DNA of 64,000 nt from Prostheceraeus crozeri. Taxonomy: Eukaryota; Platyhelminthes; Polycladida; Euryleptidae. Made by a program: the position numbers and the translations under genes. Numbering within the stretch: the first letter of the stretch is position 1; each line of letters begins with the position of its first letter. Positions 52,986 to 63,602 of the stretch are shown piece after piece. The notes beneath the pieces were generated by a model that ran no database searches, was not told the DNA's origin, and saw nothing but the letters and a program-made list of their open reading frames with translations. The DNA lies in contig CAJQUW010007236.1 in assembly GCA_907163375.1 (NCBI GenBank), forward strand, positions 1 to 64,000, written 5' to 3'.

Positions 52986-53739
52986 GAATGAACAAACATG
53001 CATTTGCTATTCTTCAACGACAACTGTACAACGATATACGATTTAAGATGACGTTTGGCCTATTACGATTGTAATGAATTCAGATGAACTTACGCATTGT
53101 TAAGTAACAAATCTTAAAATTCAATTCATGATCTTACTAAACAGATTTGTTCATCATTGATAATTTGAATAACAAACATCGGTAAGAGTATAAAATATTT
53201 AGTATGATATGGTGTAAAACGACAACAGAATCGAAATAAAGAAATAATCGGATCGACGTTTCAACGAGTCAAGACCGTTATTATTGGAATGTTTACAACA
53301 GATCGTTAAGAAACAACGAGTCACAAATGCGAGCGTAGATAATGATCACTGGAAACGAAACTTTCCCTTCGATTATTTCTACGTTCTGTCTTCACTTCTC
53401 AAAGATTCGGTCTCCCCGCTCGGTCGCATCTGATCTACTGATCTACATTATACATGTGCATTATATACAACGCTACTCATATGTGAAATTTATATACGTC
53501 ATCATAAAAGACTGTATTGGATTCACCGAAAATCGAGCACTGTCAAAGCATTACATCTCAAAAACTAGCGCTTTACTTTTCACATCTGCGTGTCAAATTG
53601 AAACTCATAACTCTCAGATTATGAAAATTCAATATACAGTTTCAATGCCATTGTTCGTCCTCACGAAGAGAAGGCAGTGCAGATGCCATTGGAGGGCAAA
53701 GTCGTATAAATTTTAATATCCGCAACTTCATCTTGACGT
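52986..53739. other. Non-coding stretch with a possible retroelement tail
   Basis: No gene is seen. Read on the minus strand, 53,225-53,300 contains GACTCGTTGAAACGTCGATC followed by an AT-rich ATTTCTTTATTTCG run. I associate that layout with 3' tails of Penelope-like elements, but this is memory-based. A 124-codon plus-strand frame at 53,342-53,716 has no recognisable domain. Confidence 0.35.
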
Positions 53740-54120
53740 AAACTTTCTTGTTCCAGTTCATTCAAAACTCCTTCAATTTTGCGTTTGGTTTGTATCCGCA
53801 ATTTTGGAGGTAAGCTCCTAATACCAGGGCTGCCTGCGTATTCGCAAAACCATTATAATGACCCCGAGATAATTGTCCTTCAGTCCATTGTCCTCAGCCC
53901 AGGGATGACCTTAGAAATAAAATTGATGCTGCTTTTCTGAGTCCCTTTTCAATGCCCATTCGATTGATGTGTGGTTTGGCACAATTGGTGCAATAGTTTG
54001 GGAGATCAGCATTGACCCCAGTCGGGCGGGTTCGGAAAACACCCCAGTAAGGCGAGTTTAATGTATAGATGACTTTCTTGACTTCAGCATAGCAATATTT
54101 AAATGTTGTAGACAAATTTC
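53740..54120 (-). pseudogene. Unrecognised broken coding stretch
   Basis: The minus strand is open from 54,115 to 53,894 and encodes a protein-like segment that includes YWGVFRTRPTGVNADLPNYC, a Cys-x2-Cys pair and KPHINRMGIEKGLRKAAS. Further open, protein-like stretches continue toward 53,740 on the same strand, including GFANTQAALVLGAYLQNCGY. Base use is less AT-rich than the surroundings. The stretch is interrupted at least twice and I could not identify the family. It may be a relic of a transposon or of a host gene. Confidence 0.4.
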
Positions 54121-55130
54121 ATGGATATTAACATGCATGATTATTTAGCTGTCAATTACAGCTTCAAAAGTTTAATGAATTTGTTTTTGATGATGCAACT
54201 AAGTGAATTTGCTTAACAATTGTGTTTTATTTAATAAAAACGTCTTTTGATGTACAAGTAAGTGCACAGTTGCTTTCAAAACAATGTTATTTGCTTATTG
54301 AAGATACGAGATATTATTAGAATACCACTATACGAGAAATATCGCCTGAGCTGAATCCTAGCATAGCTGTTAGTAAAATAGCATTTATTGAGTTCATTTT
54401 GAAAAAGTCATTTTTTAACATCGAATCATCAAAATACCAACCTGCTCCATGAATATGTTTTGAATGTAGAAGAATAGAGCAGAAAATTTGCAGCAAATTC
54501 GCAATGTCTATTAACTCTCATATTGTTATCCTGATAAATGTTGGTGGTCCACCGGCTGAAAATTCAGTTGGCAATAATAATACTCACAGCATTTTTGGTT
54601 TACATAGCAGACCTTCTAGCATATTGCCTTAGCGCATCTAACACATATTGCCTGTTTATCAATAGCGGTGTGCACGGGTGACGGAATCGATGACGGAAGG
54701 ACATGAAGTGAAGAACTGATCTGAGTTATCTCAGTCTTGTAGGATGGAAGAAGGAAGGACGTAAGATCAAAGACACTAGCATCATTTAAAAATGTAGTTT
54801 TCTGAAAGAAATACTTACAAGAGCTAAAACGTCAGGAATAAGAATTGTACTCTGAAGCCGCATGTAAAAATCAATTGTTTCGGATGAAATGTTTGCTAAA
54901 GTTAATTGAAAAAAGTCAAGTATGTAAGTTAGCAAAGAGATGACAGTCATTCATTATGCAGAGCTCATACATTCTTCAGTTTACTTATGAAAAGGAATGT
55001 ACCATTCAGAGAATCAAATCAATCAAAAAACTGAGAACAGAACATCAATGCGCAAGTCATAAAATGCTTGATATTGGAAGTAATTCATGCTGTAAAGAGA
55101 TATGGCGTTTACAATGATATAGTGCTTACA
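54121..55130. other. Non-coding stretch
   Basis: AT-rich, stop-dense sequence in all frames. No RNA gene, repeat or protein motif was recognised. Confidence 0.6.
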
Positions 55131-55430
55131 ATGATAGGCAAGAAGAACTGCGAAATGAGATGGGGCTTAGTATGAAAAGACTACAGCGAGAAAACTTAAG
55201 AAATGGATACAAAAATATAACATAGCTCAAATAAAGAAATCCAGAAAAAATAGTTTCAGGTATAATAGATGAGCAAAGCATAAAACCACACATCATATTG
55301 AATTGTAAGTAATGGCAGTTGCTTGTACTGTTGTCTGGCAGTTTTACAGTCAACTGCCTTGAGAAAGGGTCAGGACCCGAAACGTTTGGCAACTCTGTAC
55401 ATAAACTTTATCTTTCTTTTATTGTGGCAT
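55131..55430 (+). other. Possible 3' end of an old retroelement
   Basis: The plus strand reads a short helical-looking peptide (EELRNEMGLSMKRLQREN) near 55,140-55,200. It is followed by TTGAGAAAGGGTCAGGACCC, CGAAACGTTTGGC and a T-rich stretch to about 55,425. The GAAACGT plus T-rich layout resembles the tail of Penelope-type copies. There is no intact ORF. Confidence 0.3.
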
Positions 55431-55714
55431 AAATACTTCTCGGGAGAGAATAATTTAGTTTTTAAATTTCTTGGATATTGGATTGTGAATCCAATTTGAT
55501 GTTAAATTTCAATTATCGGTCGCATACAAGAGCAAACTGTCAGACCGTCTCATTGATTTTGCTAGCATAATACCGAAGAAATATGCAAACATATATTTGA
55601 AAATTTTATATCAGACAAGAGGAGAAAAAGTCTTCAACACAATCCACTATCAAAAGCGAAGTGAATTACTTTTACCACTTAGTAAGCATGAAAGCACTCC
55701 ATACCATATACATT

Positions 55715-55940
55715 AATACTGATGAAGACTTGTTGATAATTTGACCGCAAAGCGCCGATATTTCGGGATTTCGCTATTGGTTTTTCAAATACTTAATACT
55801 TTTCATGCAAATGAAGGCAACTCTGGAATTGAAATACCTGAATACTTTATACTAAGAATTTCAGAGACATTGAAAAAAGACTTTACAAATATTCTCTTTC
55901 GAAATCACACTTTCTAAATTTGACTATGAAAAAGATCATA
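55715..55940 (+). repeat. Interspersed repeat, copy A (inverted partner at 57,071-57,230)
   Basis: It runs from AATACTGATGAAGACT through TTGATAATTTGACCGCAAAG to CACACTTTCTAAATTTGAC and GACTATGAAAAAGATCATAA. It matches the reverse complement of 57,071-57,230 along most of its length. Copy A has about 65 bp not in the partner, just after CCGCAAAG. Confidence 0.8.
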
Positions 55941-57070
55941 AAATGTGCGTTTCTCCAGCGACTAGTGATTCTCTTAATCATGGATTGATGCTCTTTTCAT
56001 CTCTAATGCCGCTTGATGAGAATTCCAGACCTCATGACGTCCACGAGTCGTTTCGCTTCAACAAACACGCTATGATCTGAGCTGCAATTTTCATTCATTT
56101 CCTTCTTTCTATTTCATTTTTCTTTCATTCTCCATTGAGTAAAGAAGACAGATGAAAGTATTGGAACAAATGAACGTTGCACAAGTGCGGTGATCCACAA
56201 TGAACGTCTCGTGGAGAATGATCGCCGTGATTACTGTGATGGTAATTAGAATCATACTGCAGTAGCAGCTCTCATTTCCTAAACTTATGGCTTCGTGATT
56301 TTGTATTTTGTTTGCAGAACGCATTGTGTGAATTATGCCAACACGATGGGCCACCGTTCTTGCTAATTCCAAGAAAATATTTCAGTTTCACCATTTGTAC
56401 ATATCTCATGGCTCCTACTTCATCTTTTTCAGCTCAAGCTGCTTCGAAACGCTTTTTCACTTTGCTGGAATCACAATTTCTTAATTATTTTAAAGTGTAA
56501 ACCTACAGCTTTGATTGCCAGCGCATTCCTTAGTCAGAAAATATCGTATGAGAGCAATGATAGTTAAAAATATGATCGAAAGTTGCTTCAGAAATGAAAA
56601 CTGTCTGCATGTAGACATTCTAATAACTTATCTGTGATTCACTGCATAATTCAGAGAAACTATGAGCTACGTTTGGAAAGGCTCTCACAATATCATCGTG
56701 GCATTGCTGATTTTCAATGCGAAAATGACTTCATCGGTTCGTTGATAGACCTAGTGATCTAGTGATTAAAGAAATTGTGAAACAAAATATCAAAAAGTAG
56801 ACCCAAGTTTTGATGATATTCAATGTATAAGGGCAAATGTATAATTGATTGCCATCGCATTTTCTTGACTTTTCTGTAAAAATTATCAAATATATAGTTG
56901 TGTTTACAAGAAAACATCAAGTTGACTACATTTAAGAGAAAAACCTACATGTACAATGCAGGCATGTTTTCATCTATGATGGAAATTAGTACGTGGATCA
57001 AATCACATCGGCATGGAAAAAGTCACATAAGCCTATCCTCATTTTTGCACAAACCAAAGACACCCCTTGT
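55941..57070. other. Spacer between the inverted repeat copies
   Basis: No recognised gene. A plus-strand frame at 56,318-56,500 follows a splice-acceptor-like TTTTGTTTGCAG and begins NALCELCQHDGPP, but it has no family I can name. The rest is AT-rich and stop-dense. Confidence 0.45.
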
Positions 57071-57230
57071 ATAATCTTCTTCATAGTCAAATTTAGAAAG
57101 TGTGATTTCGAAAGAGAATATTTCTAAAGTATTCTTTCAATGTCTCTGAAATTCTTAGCAAAAAGTATTCAGGTTTTTTAATTCCACAGCTGCTTTGCGG
57201 TCAAATTATCAACCAGTCTTCATCAATATT
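57071..57230 (-). repeat. Interspersed repeat, copy B (inverted partner of 55,715-55,940)
   Basis: Reverse complement of copy A, with differences of a few percent and lacking about 65 bp. The outer ends correspond (AATATTGATGAAGACT here, AATACTGATGAAGACT in copy A). The two may be arms of one fold-back element or two separate insertions. Confidence 0.8.
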
Positions 57231-57296
57231 TCATAAAAAGATGAAATTTCGATTTATTCCTTAATGTCACATTATTTGTCTTATGTCTAAAGAGCA

Positions 57297-57545
57297 TTGA
57301 TTTGCTGGTCTTTGTCCACAAGAAAAGAGAAGCTGCACGAGTCACCAAAGAAGTGTCTAAACAGCACTGGAACGATTGAGACTATGGCATATAGGCGCAC
57401 TGCATATAACATGTTAATCCCTACACATTTGCATCGCGATCGAGCACAATGCGGCGTGATCTTTCCTAGTGAGACACCTGATAACTTACAGCCAGTTAGC
57501 GGAGGTTTGCCACAAGTTATTGACCCATTCATTAATCATCTCTGA
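57297..57545 (+). other. Short open frame, unrecognised
   Basis: An 82-codon frame with less AT-rich codons and several CpGs (HLHRDRAQCGVIFPSETPDN) ends at TGA. The opposite strand is also open for 81 codons. There is no ATG at the start and no known domain. It could be a relic exon. Confidence 0.2.
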
Positions 57546-57577
57546 AGACTAGTAGTATTCGCAACAGTTAAACTTCA

Positions 57578-57712
57578 CTTACCGTGCTTAGATTCGGAAT
57601 TAATGAGAATTCCCGAAAGTCAGTGATATGAGGATACAGAGTGGAGAGTCAAATGCAGACAGCAGACAATTTTCTGTCAACGCAACACACACGTACGAGA
57701 AGAATTCACATC
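57578..57712 (-). repeat. Dispersed repeat with splice-donor-like end, copy 1
   Basis: It shares AATTTTCTGTCAACGCAACA, the CGAGAAGAATT stretch and the terminal CTTACCGTG (minus strand CACGGTAAG) with 61,327-61,459, in the same orientation. The best-conserved part is 57,665-57,712. The minus-strand end is a good 5' splice-site consensus. No clear ORF is conserved between the copies. Confidence 0.65.
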
Positions 57713-58882
57713 CACCAAGGATTGCCACCATAGAACGTCGTTGTCCGAGGCTAACCGTGTGTATCTACAAAGGTTTCAAAATTCGTTGTTAGCTTTCTGA
57801 ATGTTCCTTATCTCTGTGCGTAACGTGTCAAAAAGTGATGTCTTGAAACAAAATAAGAGTGAAAAATCATGAATTCTATCATTGTACATTACAACAGAAC
57901 AGCCCAACAAAAGTTGTCGCATCATATGCGCGTATATCTAAGTAGCTACTTGTGCGAAAAGTTGAATATTGGCACATTCTAATGATCTCTTCTCATCTTC
58001 AACATGCATGTTTTTCCTGACTTACTTGTAGTCAAGAGTCACCGTCTGAATTATCTACATCGAAGTAATAGCCAATTGTTCCAGACTTGTTGTCAGGGAG
58101 GAATGCGATGGCATTTGGCTCTCTCACTTTATTGATTGATCATTTCAATGCGAGTGATCACCAGGTCGGACATCCACGCAAGTTTATCACTCACTGTTGT
58201 CATCTATGGATTCTAATTGCACCAAAATGTTTGTCCACAGTTTCATCAAACATGAAGGGCATGGTGTAAAAATTGCAATGCACTTGCTACGTTTGGTATG
58301 AGAAATAGGGAGGGTTATGAAGTAATTCGTTAAGTGTTTATGAACCTATTACGACCTCATTGATCCTATTATTTAGTACAATACTTCTCTCGGTGAATTT
58401 GGCATTCGGACTTTTTACAGTTGGAAGTTGCAAAGGCTCCGTTACCTGCTATTGCTTGTCACTGCTATTTCCTTGACACTGAAGATAATTTTCTCTTATT
58501 ACTGAACAGGTTTTTACACCTACTTTAAAGAATGGTACAAACAAATTCACTTTAGTGCAATAAAAAATTCATATGTGTTAATACAGGCATCATTTAATTA
58601 GCAAACTGAATCACTTTAGTGATAGCTTGGTATCTATGTGACGTAATGACAATGAATTCACAAATCAAGTAAGTTGTTTGTAAAATTAGCGCTGAAAATC
58701 CATTTGCTTATTACAGAACACGAAGGTCATCATGTCCCTAACATCCTCAACAGGTATAGAATTGATTTAACAGGGAAAGGGAATTGGAATCTACAGTTTT
58801 ATGCATTTCATTTACAGTTTCATACACTTAACTTTAAGAAAGACGAGGCATGGACAATAAAATTTTTCCATAGCTACTAATC
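57713..58882. other. Non-coding stretch left of the Penelope-like element
   Basis: AT-rich. Frames of 60-68 codons (58,087-58,269 and 58,674-58,880) show no domain. Bases 58,870-58,882 are the left target-site duplication of the element that follows. Confidence 0.6.
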
Positions 58883-60894
58883 TATAAATAAAAAGAGCCA
58901 CGAAATTCATAATGATCTATTAGCACGAGGCCTTTCCTCCAATCTCAACGGGTGCTAACTTTGGACAGAAACAAATCTTAGATGCAAACTTAGATATAAA
59001 ATTTGAATCATTCATAACAGATACTTAGGAAAATACAGAAATATCCTTATACATGAACATAATAGAAATCAAAGCATAGCAATACTGAAAGACATAAACT
59101 ATACATGTATAACCTAGTACTCATGGAAAGCATGAAAAAATGAAAAAATGAAGAAATCTACCACGGAAGGAAAAGACTAGCTATAAAATCATTTTGAACA
59201 TAAAGATCTGGACTCCTTCGTTTGATAATGAGGGCCTCTATAATTGAAAGGATGTCATACCGCGCGCACTTGTATATCACAGAAAACCTTCTTCTGGCAT
59301 CAGTCGAGGAAGCATCACAAATTTGGAGATGTCGAGCAACACTGCTGGATGGAATATTTTTCGATCTTGGGGGACACTTCTGAGGTTTATCAAGCCATTT
59401 TGGGACGTGTTCTGACACTCTCTCTCCAAGACATCTTGTCGTCCTCCCAATATACCTGCATCCACAAGTACAGTCAAATTGATAAATTACGTTTGAGTTT
59501 GAGAGGAATGGCAATTTATCTTTAAGAGAGCGAATCGGAATCCGGCGAGATGTGAATACTATTCTAAGTTCTGCACTTGGAAACAACTTGAAAGCCTGCC
59601 GAAAACTCCTCTTAAATGAACTGGCACTTTTATCACCAATAAATGGAATCCTCATGAATATCTGCTTTTTCTCATGTCCAAAAAATTTCAGTTTCTCAGG
59701 ATCGTGTGTGATGGAATGTTTTGCAATAAAGCTTGGTGGATATCCATTTAAGATGAGGGTTGACTTTATTGAATTTAATTCATCCTCTAGGGTATCTGTG
59801 GAACAAATCTTACATGCTCTATGAGTTAATGTTTTCACAAGACCAATCTTATATTGCATTGGCAAGAAACTGTGGAAATTAGTGTATAAGCCACGCCACG
59901 TAGATTTGCGAAAGATGCTGAGTTTGGAACTTCTTGCTGTCCTACGAGTAACCAACACATCAAGGAAAGCAAGAGATCCCTCAGATTCACGCTCCAAGGT
60001 GAATTCTATGTTTGGATGAATGCTGTTGAATTGGTCTAAAATGTCATTGATGTCATGTTCTTCACCAACCAACAAGAAACAATCATCAACATATCTTCGA
60101 TAAAATCTGCATTTTTCTTCAATTGTGTTTTGCAACTTCAGTTCAACAAACCCCATGAATATATTCGCGAGAATGGGTCCCAAGCAGCTGCCCATTGCGA
60201 CACCATCGATCTGCCTGTAATACTGGCCATCGAAGAAAAATTGCATGTTTGTTGTGCACACTGTCAGAAGCTCACGTAATAAATCCAGTGGGACTGAACA
60301 AGATAGTTGAAATTCTGAGATAGTTGAGATGATTATGTCAATTGTTTGAGTCACTGGAACATTTGTGAATAAAGATTTGACGTCAAACGAAAACATTGTG
60401 CCCGAAGAAAGGTCAAATTCCTTGGCAAGGTCAACGAATTGAAACGTGTCCTTTATTACAAATTGTCCATAAAATTCTGCAACTGGTTTCAAAACTCTTA
60501 CCAACCATCTTGACAAACTGTGAACTGGTGATCCAATCATTGACAATATTGGACGAAGTGGAACATTGGATTTGTGCACTTTAGGAAGTCCATACAACCT
60601 GGGTATTTGATTATTTCCCTTGGTGAATTTTTGTAGCTGACTAGCCTTGATTATTTCCTCATATTGTAACTGCTTTATCAACCTATACACATGTGATGAC
60701 AACTTCCTTGTCTCATATTCTTGTTTTGAGTCCAATACAAATTTGGTATTATCACTAAGAATTTCCTTCATCTTCTCTACATACGAAGCTCTGTCTAAAA
60801 TGACCACAATAGACGAAAGGCCTCTTGCTAATAGATCATTATGAATTTCGTGACTCTTTTTATTTATAAACTATCAAAAGGGGATTCATTTTTT
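58883..60894 (-). mobile_element. Penelope-like element (PLE) insertion with target duplication
   Basis: The 2.0-kb insertion is bounded by an identical 13-base direct repeat, ATAGCTACTAATC, at 58,870-58,882 and 60,895-60,907, which I read as the target-site duplication. Reading on the minus strand it has about 26 bp of leader, an open RT/endonuclease frame and a 3' region. At the far end is an inverted copy (58,883-58,936) of its own 5' coding start (60,815-60,868), with 52 of 54 bases matching. Inverted 5' fragments and variable-length target duplications are known for PLEs. The element looks 5'-truncated, because the N-terminal region upstream of the RT is missing. Few differences between the arms suggest a fairly young insertion. 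Confidence 0.85.
59158..60868 (-). CDS. PLE reverse transcriptase with GIY-YIG endonuclease, N-terminally truncated
   Basis: The open frame runs unbroken from about 60,868 to the TAG at 59,158-59,160. It would copy the element's RNA into DNA at a nick made by its own endonuclease. Counting from a GTG at 60,807 as residue 1 (an arbitrary mark; there is no ATG there), the RT motifs are GLPKVHKSNVPLRPILS (73-89), FDVKSLFTNVP (141-151), QIDGVAMGSCLGPILANIF (199-217), YVDD with the catalytic Asp pair (239-242) and GSLAFLDVLV (277-286). The GIY-YIG domain has VIYQFDC...CRYIGRTTR (440-458), with the likely catalytic Arg in GRTTR, then EH (466-467) and a late Glu in IIEALIIK (522-529). Both domains are complete, which places it among canonical endonuclease-bearing PLEs. 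Family full-length proteins are usually longer at the N-terminus. The first in-frame residues (NKKSHEIHNDLLARGLSS) lie in the duplicated arm. Confidence 0.9.
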
Positions 60895-60907
60895 ATAGCT
60901 ACTAATC

Positions 60908-61326
60908 CTCACTTTATCAACATTTGCCAAAAAATTGTGAAAAGAGTTCACGAAACAAGCGATGCAATCCAGAAAAGTAGAAATCATATAATAGAATAAG
61001 ATCTGAAATATATTTCGGTGAGCCGTCCTATCAATCAGAACTATAATTCACATTGATCTCCTCTAACTAAGATCCCTGAAAATCAAATCTGGAAATGTCT
61101 TGCACATCCGTTCACCGAACCTATTTCAGAAAAGTCAAAGAAAATTATTTTGTGCATTGCCGAAAGATAGTAGTTTACCTTCATTAGCTAAAATGTTATC
61201 CAAATATTTCTTGCAAGCTCTGTTACCGCTGTTAGGAATTAAAAGGGGACCTATATTCACCGATAACATGCAATAAGGTGTCACAATTTATTGGGATACT
61301 CATAATTAGCAACGTATTCATAAATA
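60908..61326. other. Non-coding stretch
   Basis: Lies right of the PLE target duplication. AT-rich and stop-dense, with nothing recognised. Confidence 0.6.
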
Positions 61327-61459
61327 CTTACCGTGTTTTCATCAGAAATTGATGGGAATGATCGAAGAATTCAGGGCTTTGATGAAGGCATAAATCAAAT
61401 TCAAATCGGAGACAAATTTTCTGTCAACGCAACACACTCGTTCGAGAAGAATTGACATC
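61327..61459 (-). repeat. Dispersed repeat with splice-donor-like end, copy 2
   Basis: Direct partner of 57,578-57,712. The core at 61,410-61,459 matches with a few differences, and the minus-strand end again reads ACACGGTAAGT, a strong 5' splice-site consensus. The middle part has diverged. Confidence 0.65.
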
Positions 61460-61952
61460 TTAGAAAATGCATACCTATGGCTAATAGATATTTCATTTTA
61501 GTGCTTTTAGTTCACAATAAAGTCTACAGAGAATGCAGACATGTTTCCAAATATGGCTGTAATAGATATCAAGGATGCTGCAAGTCCAGGTATACACGAA
61601 GATTTGGTCATAGACTCCTCGATCTCATGGGTCATTTATTATAGACATGAACGTGTCACGACTACAGTAATTTGAATTTCCTTATCCTCTAAGTCTATGA
61701 AAGTGGTCTTCCATGATATGAAAAGTGTCGCTGGGCAATATAACATTGTACCATAGTTATGAGTTATTTTTTCATAGGATCATGGACTTCTATAATATAG
61801 CATCTGGACAGAAATCTGAACAGATATCATTGACCCTTCTATACGAAATGAGGCTGACTATTTGAATCATTGATACAGAATTTATGTGAATTGTATTCTT
61901 GTTATTCTGTATCATTTATTATATTTGTTATTTTGGCTAGTCATATGCCTAA
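61460..61952. other. Non-coding stretch upstream of the PHD-finger ORF
   Basis: AT-rich, with no ORF or motif recognised. It would hold the promoter and 5' UTR if the next ORF is a gene. An in-frame TAA sits immediately before its ATG. Confidence 0.5.
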
Positions 61953-62576
61953 ATGTCCAATTTAGATAAAACGATCGAATTCGTGCTAGAACAATCGCGC
62001 ACTATTATAGAAGAGACAGTACCGGCAACTGTTAAGGCTACCTCCTTGCACTTACCAAACCGTTTGTCTTCTGGTGATGGCTTAAACAACAACGACATAC
62101 ACGTACATGCAGATCTTCTGGAATTGCAGGAAAAGTCATCTAATTCTCAACATCAGGAAGAGCTAGCGGCTTTGACAGTCTGTGATAGTACATGCAATGC
62201 TCCCAGTCATGAACTGAGACATGTGAGTGAACAACTTGCGATCAGACGTGACAGAGATAGTCATGACCACCATACGATGCCCACCTGTACTTTCTCTTGC
62301 TGCATTTGTAATTCTGTTGAATCCAATGATTTATTGCAGTGTAGTAACTGTAAAGAATGGATACACTTAGAGTGTGTTGGACATCGACCACATCAGCGAT
62401 CAGCAATACTCACGTTATTCTGCACTAATTGTCTAAATTCTAGAAAAGACTTGGAAAATGTATATCAACGGAATCCGCTTACGAAATTGCGGGTTACGGA
62501 ATTAACTCATGCATACTATGATGATTATGCTCAACATGCGATGAGAGAAATTCATGCCTTTGTAAATGTATCATAA
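61953..62576 (+). CDS. PHD-finger protein, 207 aa, single exon
   Basis: An ATG at 61,953, directly after an in-frame TAA, opens an unbroken frame to TAA at 62,574. Residues 116-160 form a complete C4HC3 PHD finger: Cys116, Cys119, Cys130, Cys133, His138, Cys141, Cys157 and Cys160, with the usual LLQCSNCKEWIHLECVG core including the Trp two residues before the His. PHD fingers bind two zinc ions and commonly read histone H3 tails. The first 110 residues look acidic to neutral, low in structure and rich in Ser, Asn and His. The C-terminal tail (KLRVTELTHAYYDDYAQHAM) has no domain I know. It may be a small nuclear chromatin reader. PHD fingers also occur in proteins of mobile elements, including ORF1 of some LINEs, so in this transposon-rich setting an element origin is open. 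Start and single-exon structure are plausible, function is inferred. Confidence 0.65.
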   Translation: MSNLDKTIEFVLEQSRTIIEETVPATVKATSLHLPNRLSSGDGLNNNDIHVHADLLELQEKSSNSQHQEELAALTVCDSTCNAPSHELRHVSEQLAIRRDRDSHDHHTMPTCTFSCCICNSVESNDLLQCSNCKEWIHLECVGHRPHQRSAILTLFCTNCLNSRKDLENVYQRNPLTKLRVTELTHAYYDDYAQHAMREIHAFVNVS

Positions 62577-63602
62577 TCATTCTCGTTATTGTAATTTGGT
62601 TGTTATGATTTCATGCTCATGCCTCAATGTCATCGTACTCATATTTTTGTAAATAATATCATTAATAATATCATGATGTGAATTTCTAATTGTGCATCAG
62701 AAACTTTTCAGACTCATTCTAAAACAACATCCGTCGAAGTGCTTCATGTATATCATTCCTCATCGTGAATCAGACATCATTCCTTGTTGTGGTTGCCGCA
62801 TTCGTTCATTCATCCACTCAATTTTTTTGTAAATCTCATCTCTTTTTATGTTACATTAATTATCATTACCACATAACTTTCTCTGTTTGTACCAAAATTT
62901 GGTCAAGAAACTTTCTGAGTTCTGAGAGAGAGAGGAGACTAGAAGGACTTAGTTCTGTGCCTCGTGCATTGTGACACGCCATTAAAAACGAATCATTTAG
63001 AGGAGACAAAGGACCAAGAGAAGGGACGTAGATATGAAACCAAATGTTCTTTTTACAGGTGTAAAGCAAATGATAAATGAATATAATCCATGTACATTCA
63101 TACATCACATTAATTTATTCATGTTATATTTATTTTAACAAGTATTAAATGTGATGTAGACATGATATCAATATATCAAATATGATGAAAACATAGCGAC
63201 ATATTTGATAAGATAGAATTTTGTAATTGCGTATAAAATTGCATTACATGTAGGCCTATATATTCTTATGTATACATTAGATGGTAATAATACGAGATTT
63301 ATATACAAATATATATTTTTTGTATATTACAGCAAAAGAATTGTTGTATTATACAAAAATGATTGAGTTCAACGTTTTTGCAGAGGTTATGTCTGTAGTC
63401 GATAAATATTTAGAGACACGTGTCTCTAGCAAACATTGACAGATATATTTACCTGTCCTACAAACATTCTATGGATGCCATGAATGCCAGTAAGAATTCT
63501 CTAGAATTGCAGTAGGCATTATTAGCTCATACAAATGTCTCTAAAAACCATAAAATGCTTACTGCCAAATCAAATGTCTGTAGCGATTTTGAAACGCAGT
63601 AG
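62577..63602. other. Non-coding stretch downstream of the PHD-finger ORF
   Basis: AT-rich. Frames of 69-80 codons near 62,765-63,108 show no domain. It contains GTAGGCCTATATA near 63,251 and an 18-base perfect palindrome, TAGAGACACGTGTCTCTA, at 63,411-63,428. No RNA gene seen. Confidence 0.55.

Noticed and set aside
53342-53716. 124-codon plus-strand open frame as a gene
   Set aside because: No domain, biased AT-rich composition and no supporting signal. It lies between transposon relics.
55126-55392. 88-codon minus-strand frame as a membrane protein
   Set aside because: Its hydrophobic look comes from the A-rich opposite strand, and the plus strand has the more protein-like short segment.
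55715-55790. Hammerhead ribozyme (CTGATGA box) of the type found in Penelope-like elements
   Set aside because: The CTGATGA box is present, but the required GAAA box and matching stems are not found at proper distances in either repeat copy.
56881-61580. Weak likeness between 56,940-56,990 and 61,528-61,575 as part of a larger duplication
   Set aside because: Only about 40 bases resemble each other, and their order relative to the splice-donor repeat is reversed, so one duplication cannot explain them.
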